Part shown: piece after piece, positions 1 through 5,216 of the stretch
How positions within the stretch are numbered: position 1 is the stretch's first letter
How the letters are laid out: each line of letters opens with the position of its first letter
Origin: Methanobacteriota archaeon
Lineage (GTDB): Archaea; Thermoplasmatota; Thermoplasmata; RBG-16-68-12
Direction of reading: 5' to 3'
Length of the DNA: 5,957 nucleotides
Assembly: GCA_005878515.1 (NCBI GenBank)
Contig: VBLZ01000051.1
Location: forward strand, 1 to 5,957
Notes under the pieces: generated by a model
What the model saw: the letters and a program-made list of their open reading frames with translations, nothing else
The model's database searches: none
What the model was told of the DNA's origin: nothing
Program-made: the position numbers and the translations under genes

Positions 1-847
1 GACCCGCGTTCTGGAAGGCGCCCCAAAGAGCGCCTTTGACGGCCCGGTCGATCTTCGCATCCGCGAGGACGATCTGCGGATTCTTACCGCCGAGCTCGAG
101 CGTCGTCGGCACGACCCGGTCCGCGACGACGCGGAGGAGTTGCTTCCCGGTGTCCGTGGAACCCGTGAACGTGACCGAGTCGACGTCGGGATGCGCCGCG
201 AGGGCCCCGCCGACGTCACGACCGGGACCGGTGACCACGTTCACGATCCCCGGCGGAAAGCCGGCCGCACCCGCGAGCTCCCCCAATTTCAAGGCCGTGA
301 GGGGCGTGAGCGTCGCCGGTTTCAGGACGACCGCGTTGCCGGCCGCGAGGGCGGGCGCCACGCCTCGGGACGCGAGGAGGAGCGGATAGTTCCAAGGAGC
401 GATGTGGGCCGTCACTCCGAGCGGCTCCCGCACCGTGTAATCGAAGCGCGCACCGGGGACGGGGATCGTCTCGCCCTGAATTTTATCTGCCAACCCGGCA
501 TAATATTCGAACAACTTGTACACGTACGCGATGTCGCCTTTCGCTTCGCGCAGTGGCTTGCCGACATTTTGCGACTCGAGCCGCGAGAGTTCGTCGAAAT
601 GGTCCCGCACCTGCTGACCGAGGAGCCACAGCAACCGACCTCGCTTGCTCGGATCCAGGTCCCGCCAATCCGCGGAATCGAAGGCGGCCCGGGCCGCCTC
701 GACCGCGGCGTTGACGTCGTCCCGGGACCCGGACGCCACGCGGGCGAACGGTCGATTCGTCGCCGGGTCGAGGACGTCCGCGGTCTCGTTCGACGAAGCG
801 GGGACGGACTTCCCGGCGATGTACAAGCCGTAGTCGCGGACTTCCAT
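1..847 (-). CDS. Aldehyde dehydrogenase (NAD(P)+-dependent), N-terminal part, cut by the left edge
   Basis: This gene encodes a member of the aldehyde dehydrogenase superfamily, cytosolic enzymes that oxidise an aldehyde to the acid with NAD(P)+. The 282 visible residues cover the cofactor-binding region. PWNYP at 151-155 carries the catalytic Asn153, and VVLKPA at 173-178 carries the cofactor-binding Lys176. FTGS follows at 227-230, and LELGGKNP at 250-257 carries the general base Glu251. The frame leaves the window at FQNAG plus one base, so the catalytic cysteine (usual context NAGQxC) should lie two or three codons outside. The overall look is closest to the betaine/aminobutyraldehyde-type dehydrogenases, but the substrate cannot be read from this part. 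The chosen start is the ATG at 847. It has a weak GGAG five to six bases upstream and a TATA-like box about 33 bases upstream. The gene is divergent from the methyltransferase. The family call is firm; the substrate is unknown. Confidence 0.95.
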   Translation of the reverse strand, partial: MEVRDYGLYIAGKSVPASSNETADVLDPATNRPFARVASGSRDDVNAAVEAARAAFDSADWRDLDPSKRGRLLWLLGQQVRDHFDELSRLESQNVGKPLREAKGDIAYVYKLFEYYAGLADKIQGETIPVPGARFDYTVREPLGVTAHIAPWNYPLLLASRGVAPALAAGNAVVLKPATLTPLTALKLGELAGAAGFPPGIVNVVTGPGRDVGGALAAHPDVDSVTFTGSTDTGKQLLRVVADRVVPTTLELGGKNPQIVLADAKIDRAVKGALWGAFQNAG

Positions 848-876
848 CGTCGCTCCGCGCCAACATCGGGCCGAGG

Positions 877-884
877 ACTATAAG
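877..884. promoter_or_regulatory. Candidate shared TATA-like element for the divergent aldehyde dehydrogenase and methyltransferase genes
   Basis: The sequence actataag reads cttatagt on the other strand, so it resembles a TATA box in both directions. It is the only AT-rich island in the gap between the two divergent genes. If transcription starts about 25 bases from its centre, the minus-strand start would fall near 854, seven bases ahead of the dehydrogenase ATG. The plus-strand start would fall near 906, about 15 bases ahead of the methyltransferase ATG at 921. This is inference from spacing and composition only. Confidence 0.4.
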
Positions 885-920
885 CGTGTGTCTTTCCCCT
901 TCGCGCACCGGTGGCCTCTT

Positions 921-1679
921 ATGCCGCGCGTCCCTTGCGAAGAGCCCGAGGACATCGTGCCGGACGTCGTGCGCGAGGGCCGCACGCTGCCGTGGCGGGA
1001 GGCGGCGAAAGAGTCCGACGCCCTCCGTCCGATGCTGATGGAACAATTTCGGCACGAGGACTTTCGCGGAAAGGTCGTGTTGGATGTCGGCACGGGAGAG
1101 GGGCGGCTCGCGTTCGCCGCGGCACACGCCGGCGCGCGGGTCGTCGGGGTGGACCTCGACCGCACGAAGCTGATGCACGCCCGGGCGTACGCGGGCGTCC
1201 GCGACATCCGGAACGTCGAGTTCGTCCTCGGCGATGTCGACAAGACGCCGTACCATGAATTCGCCCGAGATCCAATCGACGCGGTCGTCAGCAACCTGTG
1301 CATGTCGCCGGAAATCGTGTGGCACGCATCGCGGGCCCTCCGTCCCGGAGGGGCGTTCGTCTTCTGTTGCCATCACGGGGACCACTGGAAGGAGACCCGG
1401 CGGGGTTCCCAGTGGGCCTTCTACGAGGACGTGATGACGGACCTGCTCCAGGAAAACCGCTTCGACGTCACGTTCATGGGCGTCGACACGACCGTCGCGC
1501 GGTTCGACGAGTTGCGCGAGGTCGAGCTGTTCCTTCGGGATTCGGTCGTTCGACGATGGGTCGAGGACGGCCGCTGGGAGGAACTCTCGGATTCGTTCGC
1601 CCGGGGCGAGAAGCAACTGACCCTGTCGTATCTGGTCGTGAAGGCGCGGAAGCTCGCGGCCGCGTACGAGACGACGTGA
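921..1679 (+). CDS. Class I SAM-dependent methyltransferase, substrate unknown
   Basis: This gene encodes a Rossmann-fold methyltransferase of about 252 residues that transfers a methyl group from S-adenosylmethionine to an unidentified acceptor. Counting from the ATG at 921, motif I is LDVGTGEG at 54-61. The acidic residue expected to bind the ribose is Asp78 in VVGVDLD. GDVDKTP follows at 104-110, then DAVVSN, and LRPGGAFVF forms the post-motif strand typical of the UbiE/Methyltransf_11-like group. The C-terminal third is rich in charged residues and ends in a strand-like segment (LTLSYLVVKA). A GTG at 888 would add 11 residues (MSFPFAHRWPL), but it lies between the TATA-like box and the predicted transcription start, so I prefer 921. 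The next gene, nfo, begins 73 bases later on the same strand without a clear promoter, so co-transcription is possible. There is no transmembrane segment, and the protein is probably cytosolic. Confidence 0.88.
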   Translation: MPRVPCEEPEDIVPDVVREGRTLPWREAAKESDALRPMLMEQFRHEDFRGKVVLDVGTGEGRLAFAAAHAGARVVGVDLDRTKLMHARAYAGVRDIRNVEFVLGDVDKTPYHEFARDPIDAVVSNLCMSPEIVWHASRALRPGGAFVFCCHHGDHWKETRRGSQWAFYEDVMTDLLQENRFDVTFMGVDTTVARFDELREVELFLRDSVVRRWVEDGRWEELSDSFARGEKQLTLSYLVVKARKLAAAYETT

Positions 1680-1752
1680 CGAGAGCGCGGACCGAGGTCG
1701 CCCCAAAATCGGCAAGCTCATCCGTGCGAAGGCGATTGCCGCGCGGGGGAGC

Positions 1753-2658
1753 ATGTTCCTCGGCGCCCACGTCTCCATCGCGGAGAACATCGCACTGGCG
1801 CCGGAGCGCGGCAAGTCCGTCGGCGCCGACGCGATCCAGATTTTCTCCCGCAGCCCGCGGATGCTCCGCAGGACGAAGCCCATCCCTCCGGAAGATGCGA
1901 CCGCGTTCCGGGAGGCGATGCCCGCGAACGGCATCGCACGCGCGATCATCCATGCGAACTATCTGATCAACCTCGCGGGACCGGACGACAACACGCTCAC
2001 GTACAGCCGCGTTGCGTTCGTGGAGGAGCTCGACCGGGCCCAGCTCCTCGGAGTCCGGGACGTCATCTTCCACCCGGGATCCCACATGGGGAGAGGCGAG
2101 GCCTACGCCATCCAGATGATCGCGGCGAGTCTGGACTGGTGTTTCGAGCACGCGAACGCCCCGGATGTCTTCGCGGTCCTCGAGAACACGGCGGGCGCCG
2201 GCACCGTCGTCGGCTATCGGTTCGAGCAGCTCGCCGAAATGATGAAGGGCTCCGCGCATTCGGATCGCCTCGGGATTTGCGTCGACACCTGCCACACCTT
2301 CGCCGCCGGGTACGACTTCCGAACGAGGGACGGCTACGATGCGCTGCTCCGCACGATCGATGAGACCGTCGGAGTGGGTCGGATCCGCGCGTTCCATCTG
2401 AACGATTCCGTGGGCGACCTCGGATCGAAGCTCGACCGCCACGAGGACATCGGCAAGGGGAAGCTCGGAAAGGAGGCGTTCCGATTCCTCGTGAACGAGG
2501 AGCGCTTTCGCGAAGTGCCCGGGTGCCTCGAGTTCCCCGGGAGAGATGTGGGCTACCGCCGGAACCTCAAGACGCTCCGGTCCCTCGTCACGGGGACGAA
2601 CCCGCCGACGGCGGGGCCGCGTCCAGGCGGCAAACGAGGCGGTCGCGGAACCGCGTGA
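1753..2658 (+). CDS. nfo: Endonuclease IV (AP endonuclease, Nfo)
   Basis: The product is a zinc-dependent apurinic/apyrimidinic endonuclease that cuts the backbone 5' to abasic sites in base-excision repair. The 301-residue protein opens with the family signature FLGAHVS and keeps all nine ligands of the trinuclear metal site, matched by motif to E. coli Nfo. These are His67 (HANYLINLAG), His107 (HPGS), Glu144 (ENTAG), Asp178 and His181 (DTCH), His215 (HLND), Asp228 and His230 (DRHEDIG) and Glu260 (LEFPG). The usual LETP around the last ligand is LEFP here, but the Glu is kept. The barrel domain ends near residue 278. The last 22 or so residues are rich in Gly, Pro and Arg and look disordered. 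The ATG at 1753 is the only start in this frame between the preceding gene and the conserved signature. A purine run (gggggag) lies two bases before it. The 3' end overlaps the convergent DCC gene by 71 bases. Confidence 0.96.
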   Translation: MFLGAHVSIAENIALAPERGKSVGADAIQIFSRSPRMLRRTKPIPPEDATAFREAMPANGIARAIIHANYLINLAGPDDNTLTYSRVAFVEELDRAQLLGVRDVIFHPGSHMGRGEAYAIQMIAASLDWCFEHANAPDVFAVLENTAGAGTVVGYRFEQLAEMMKGSAHSDRLGICVDTCHTFAAGYDFRTRDGYDALLRTIDETVGVGRIRAFHLNDSVGDLGSKLDRHEDIGKGKLGKEAFRFLVNEERFREVPGCLEFPGRDVGYRRNLKTLRSLVTGTNPPTAGPRPGGKRGGRGTA

Positions 2659-2974
2659 GGAACTCGTAGAGCCGGTGGACCTGCCGCATCAACCCGGACG
2701 ACCCCGCAAGGAGGCGACCCAACCCCGCGCCGATCGGGAAGGCGCCGACCAAGGTGGGCACGGCGTCGCCCCCGGTGGTGACCCGACCATCCGGGGTGAC
2801 GATGTGCCAGGCGTCGAGCATCCGTTCCTCGGGAATCCCGGTCAGCAGGGCGCGCCCGGACTGAATCGACTCGAACCGGATTCGTCTGCGGAGGTCGACG
2901 CGATGGATCCACCGGGACAGCGCGCTGCAGATTCCGCAGTCGCGGTCGTAGAGGAGGACGTAGGGGCCCGCCAT
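2588..2974 (-). CDS. DCC family (DUF393) thiol-disulfide oxidoreductase-like protein
   Basis: This 128-residue protein begins MAGPYVLLYDRDCGIC, the signature of the DCC/DUF393 family. That family has a thioredoxin-like fold with a D-x-D-C-x-x-C redox motif, here Asp10, Asp12, Cys13 and Cys16. The second family hallmark, GGDA, lies at 68-71 and is followed by the usual hydrophobic and aromatic helix region (LMRQVHRLYEFLTRFRDRL). Family length is typically 110-150 residues, so it looks complete. An additional cysteine, Cys115, lies near the end. No signal peptide is visible, which implies cytosolic action. The physiological partner is unknown for most members, and no specific reaction is claimed. 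The ATG at 2974 is favoured because the redox motif follows after nine residues and a TATA-like ctttaag lies about 30 bases upstream. The gene diverges from the flavin reductase and converges on nfo, overlapping its tail. Confidence 0.88.
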   Translation of the reverse strand: MAGPYVLLYDRDCGICSALSRWIHRVDLRRRIRFESIQSGRALLTGIPEERMLDAWHIVTPDGRVTTGGDAVPTLVGAFPIGAGLGRLLAGSSGLMRQVHRLYEFLTRFRDRLVCRLDAAPPSAGSSP

Positions 2975-3000
2975 GCTCCGAGAAAACTAGGCGTAGGTGG

Positions 3001-3008
3001 GCTTAAAG
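3001..3008 (-). promoter_or_regulatory. TATA-like box for the DCC protein gene
   Basis: On the minus strand this reads ctttaagc, an AT-rich island in GC-rich surroundings. Its centre is about 30 bases before the ATG at 2974, so a transcript would have a leader of only about five bases. This fits short-leader or leaderless archaeal expression. The evidence is positional only. Confidence 0.35.
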
Positions 3009-3027
3009 AAGCGGGTTGTATCGAGAA

Positions 3028-3036
3028 TCGTTAATC
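3028..3036 (+). promoter_or_regulatory. TATA-like box for the flavin reductase-like gene
   Basis: The sequence cgttaatcg lies 34-42 bases before the ATG at 3070 and would place transcription start near 3058. It is weaker than the other candidates in the window. If it is used, the TTG at 3016 cannot be the start codon because it lies upstream of the element. Confidence 0.28.
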
Positions 3037-3069
3037 GTCAGCCCGACGTTCCGGCCGGCGGGACCGTCC

Positions 3070-3699
3070 ATGATGGTCGACCCGTCGTCCCTTCCGGAAA
3101 GAGACTCGTACCGCCTGATGATCTCGGCGTTCGTCCCGAGGCCGATCGCGTTTGTGTCGACGCGCAGCCTTGCAGGCATCAACAATTGCGCGCCGTTTTC
3201 GTACAGCATGGGGGTGTCGAGCCGTCCGATGGTCCTCGCCGTCTCCGTGGGGGAGCGCGACGGCCGTCCGAAGGACACCGCCCGAAACATCCTCGACACC
3301 CGGGAGTTCGTCGTGAACATGGTGACCGAGGCGATCGCCGAGAAGATGAACGTCGCCTCGGGCGACTACGCCGAACACATCAGCGAATTCGAGGAAGCGG
3401 GCCTGACCCCCGTTGCCTCCGACGCCGTCCGGCCCCCGCGGATTGCCGAGTCACCCGTGAACTTCGAGTGCCGCCTCATCCGGGCCATCACGGTCGCGGA
3501 CAACACGGTCTTCTTCGGGGAAGTCATTCGACTGCACGTGGACGACGCGGTCCTGACCAACGGCGCCGTGGACGTCCACCAGGCGAAGCCGATCGGTCGG
3601 CTCGGCGGGCCGCGGTACTGCCGCACGCAGGACGTCTTCGAACTTCGTCGACCGACCGTCACGGGACCGAAGGCCGCGGGACCGACCGAAGCCCGGTGA
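3070..3699 (+). CDS. Flavin reductase-like, FMN-binding domain protein
   Basis: This 209-residue protein belongs to the flavin reductase-like/flavoredoxin family (split-barrel FMN-binding fold). Members bind FMN or reduce flavins with NAD(P)H for partner oxygenases or electron carriers. From the ATG at 3070 the visible motifs are PRPIAFVST at 23-31, NNCAPFSYSMGVSSRP at 38-53 (family form N-x-APFSY-F-G-x-S-x-x-P), KDTARNI at 68-74, FVVN at 80-83, SGDY at 97-100, SEFE at 105-108, then PRIAESPVNFEC. Together they match the larger class that acts on unknown flavin partners, not the short HpaC-type reductases. The frame is open back to a TTG at 3016, which would add 18 residues without family character, so the tandem ATGs at 3070 and 3073 are preferred. 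The last 15 or so residues are Pro/Ala-rich. The gene diverges from the DCC gene and is followed 168 bases later by isocitrate lyase. The specific electron partner is unknown. Confidence 0.9.
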   Translation: MMVDPSSLPERDSYRLMISAFVPRPIAFVSTRSLAGINNCAPFSYSMGVSSRPMVLAVSVGERDGRPKDTARNILDTREFVVNMVTEAIAEKMNVASGDYAEHISEFEEAGLTPVASDAVRPPRIAESPVNFECRLIRAITVADNTVFFGEVIRLHVDDAVLTNGAVDVHQAKPIGRLGGPRYCRTQDVFELRRPTVTGPKAAGPTEAR

Positions 3700-3723
3700 C
3701 GTCCGTCCTTTTCCGGATGAAGT

Positions 3724-3740
3724 CGCCGCGTATCTCGGCG
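3724..3740. repeat. Short inverted repeat upstream of the isocitrate lyase promoter
   Basis: CGCCG at 3724-3728 pairs with CGGCG at 3736-3740 across a seven-base spacer. It sits 25 bases after the flavin reductase stop and 12 bases before the TATA-like box of the isocitrate lyase gene. It could be a protein-binding dyad or part of the end of the upstream transcript. A five-base GC stem is common by chance at this composition. Confidence 0.2.
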
Positions 3741-3751
3741 TTGCAAGAACC

Positions 3752-3759
3752 ATTAAGTA
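3752..3759 (+). promoter_or_regulatory. TATA-like box for the isocitrate lyase gene
   Basis: The sequence attaagta, preceded by the purine-rich agaacc, is the best TATA-box candidate in the window. A start about 25 bases downstream would fall at about 3780, giving a leader of roughly 85-90 bases ahead of the ATG at 3868. That is long compared with the other genes here, and it is the one leader that contains a good Shine-Dalgarno-like site. Confidence 0.45.
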
Positions 3760-3850
3760 GGTCGAAATCTACGTCGAACATGGGACGGCGGCGAGGTCGA
3801 ACGCCCGTTCGCTCGGCATCCGCGGCCGCCTCCGAGTCATCGTTGGAATT

Positions 3851-3857
3851 GGAGGAG
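3851..3857 (+). promoter_or_regulatory. Ribosome binding site of the isocitrate lyase gene
   Basis: The sequence ggaggag is complementary to the CCUCC at the 3' end of 16S rRNA and lies 10 bases before the ATG at 3868. It supports that ATG as the start. The spacing is slightly long but within the usable range. Confidence 0.5.
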
Positions 3858-3867
3858 TGGAACCGCG

Positions 3868-5205
3868 ATGCGGACCGCAGAGGAACTGAACGCGAGCTGG
3901 AGACAGGACGAGCGGTGGGCCGGCATCATCCGGCCGTACCGGGCCGAGGACGTGGTGCGGCTCCGCGGATCGATTGGGATCGAGCGCACCCTCGCGCGGA
4001 TCGGCGCGGAGCGGCTGTGGTCCCTCCTCCGGGCGGAGGATCCGGTGACCGCCCTCGGCGCGCTGACGGGCAACCAGGCGATCCAGCAGGTCCACGCCGG
4101 CCTGGCCTCGATCTATCTGAGCGGCTGGCAGGTCGCCGCCGATGCGAACGATGCGGGCCAGATGTATCCCGATCAGAGTCTGTACCCGGCGGACAGCGTA
4201 CCGAATGTCGTGCGCCGGGTGAACAACGCCTTCGTGCGGGAGGACGAGAAGCACACCGCCGCGGGCGGGTCCCACGTGAACTGGTTCGCACCGATCGTGG
4301 CCGACGGGGAAGCGGGATTCGGCGGCCCGCTGAACGCCTTCGAGCTGACGAAGGCGCTGATCGAAGCCGGCGCGAGCGCCGTGCACTTCGAAGACCAGCT
4401 CGCGAGTGCCAAGAAGTGCGGCCACCTCGGCGGCAAGGTGCTCGTCTCGACCGGGGTCTTCCTCCAGAAACTCGTCGCGGCCCGTATCGCCTCGGACCTG
4501 TGTGATGTCCCGACCATCCTGATCGCCCGCACGGATGCGAATTCCGCGAAGCTCATCACGACCGATGTCGACCCGCGCGACCAGCCCTTCATCATCGACG
4601 CGGAGCGGACGACCGAGGGCTTCCACCGGTTCCGCGGCGGCATCGATGCGTCGATCGCGCGCGGACTCGCGTACGCGCCGTATGCCGATCTCCTGTGGTG
4701 CGAGACGTCGGGTCCTGACCTCGACGAGGCCCGCACCTTCGCCGACGCCATCCACGCGCGATTCCCGGAGAAGATGCTCGCCTACAACTGCTCGTCCTCC
4801 TTCAACTGGAGGAAGAAACTCGACCGAGAGACAATCGCGCAGTTCCAGCGGGAGCTCGCGGACATGGGGTACCGGTTCCAGTTCGTCACCCTCGCGGGCT
4901 TCCATGCGCTGAACCTTTCCATGTTCAAGCTCGCGCGGGGCTATCAGCAACAAGGCCTGACCGCCTATGCCGAGCTCCAGGACGCCGAGTCCGACGCCAA
5001 AGCGGAGGGCTACCGCGCGTTCGAGCATCAGACGTTCGTCGGGACCGCGTACTTCGACGAAATCGCGCAGGTGATCACGGGTGGAGATGCGTCGACTCTC
5101 GCGATGGCAGGTTCCACGGAGAAGGAGCAATTCCACGAAGCCGCCGCGAAGTTCGAACCGGTCGAATCGCCTCCGCCCCGACTGAACGCCACCGAGACCG
5201 GTTAG
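3868..5205 (+). CDS. aceA: Isocitrate lyase
   Basis: The product cleaves isocitrate to glyoxylate and succinate, the first step of the glyoxylate bypass. The 445-residue protein matches the family across its length (usual size about 430-440). The catalytic motif KKCGHLGGK places the nucleophile at Cys184. By motif alignment to Mycobacterium tuberculosis Icl1, the substrate and Mg2+ site residues are kept: Trp87, Asp102, Asp146, Glu148, His173, Arg221, Glu279, Asn307, Ser309, Ser311 and Thr341. The KKCGH signature separates it from methylisocitrate lyase PrpB, whose motif is different. The C-terminal lid motif GSTEKEQF at 415-422 is followed by a 23-residue tail that is Pro-containing and probably disordered. 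The normally invariant NCSPSFNW is NCSSSFNW here (Ser310 replaces Pro). The ATG at 3868 is the first start in frame after a stop at 3754, and the N-terminus aligns with known enzymes. Remembered sequences suggest it is nearer to actinobacterial enzymes than to E. coli AceA. Malate synthase is not in the window. Confidence 0.98.
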   Translation: MRTAEELNASWRQDERWAGIIRPYRAEDVVRLRGSIGIERTLARIGAERLWSLLRAEDPVTALGALTGNQAIQQVHAGLASIYLSGWQVAADANDAGQMYPDQSLYPADSVPNVVRRVNNAFVREDEKHTAAGGSHVNWFAPIVADGEAGFGGPLNAFELTKALIEAGASAVHFEDQLASAKKCGHLGGKVLVSTGVFLQKLVAARIASDLCDVPTILIARTDANSAKLITTDVDPRDQPFIIDAERTTEGFHRFRGGIDASIARGLAYAPYADLLWCETSGPDLDEARTFADAIHARFPEKMLAYNCSSSFNWRKKLDRETIAQFQRELADMGYRFQFVTLAGFHALNLSMFKLARGYQQQGLTAYAELQDAESDAKAEGYRAFEHQTFVGTAYFDEIAQVITGGDASTLAMAGSTEKEQFHEAAAKFEPVESPPPRLNATETG

Positions 5206-5216
5206 ACATCGGTCGA

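Noticed and set aside
888..920. GTG at 888 as the methyltransferase start
   Set aside because: It would begin only a few bases after the candidate TATA box, upstream of the predicted transcription start. The added 11 residues show no family character. It remains possible if another promoter is used.
483..1949. Long minus-strand open frame of 488 codons covering the dehydrogenase start, the whole methyltransferase and the start of nfo
   Set aside because: It lies antisense to three genes with clear family motifs. Its translation is Arg/Asp/Val-rich, with no recognisable domain, as expected of a shadow frame in GC-rich DNA.
3016..3069. TTG at 3016 as the flavin reductase start
   Set aside because: It is a rare start codon, the added 18 residues precede the normal family N-terminus, and it lies upstream of the ttaatcg box. 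The ATG pair at 3070 and 3073 fits better.
3704..3718. TCCG...CGGA inverted repeat with four T residues after the flavin reductase stop, as a terminator
   Set aside because: The stem is four bases, and the T run is inside the loop, not after the stem. It is too weak to call.
2997..4505. Plus-strand open frame of 502 codons across the flavin reductase and the first half of isocitrate lyase
   Set aside because: It overlaps two motif-bearing genes in another register, and its translation is Arg/Pro/Gly low complexity. Only the ATG at 3780 inside it is kept as a possible leader curiosity.
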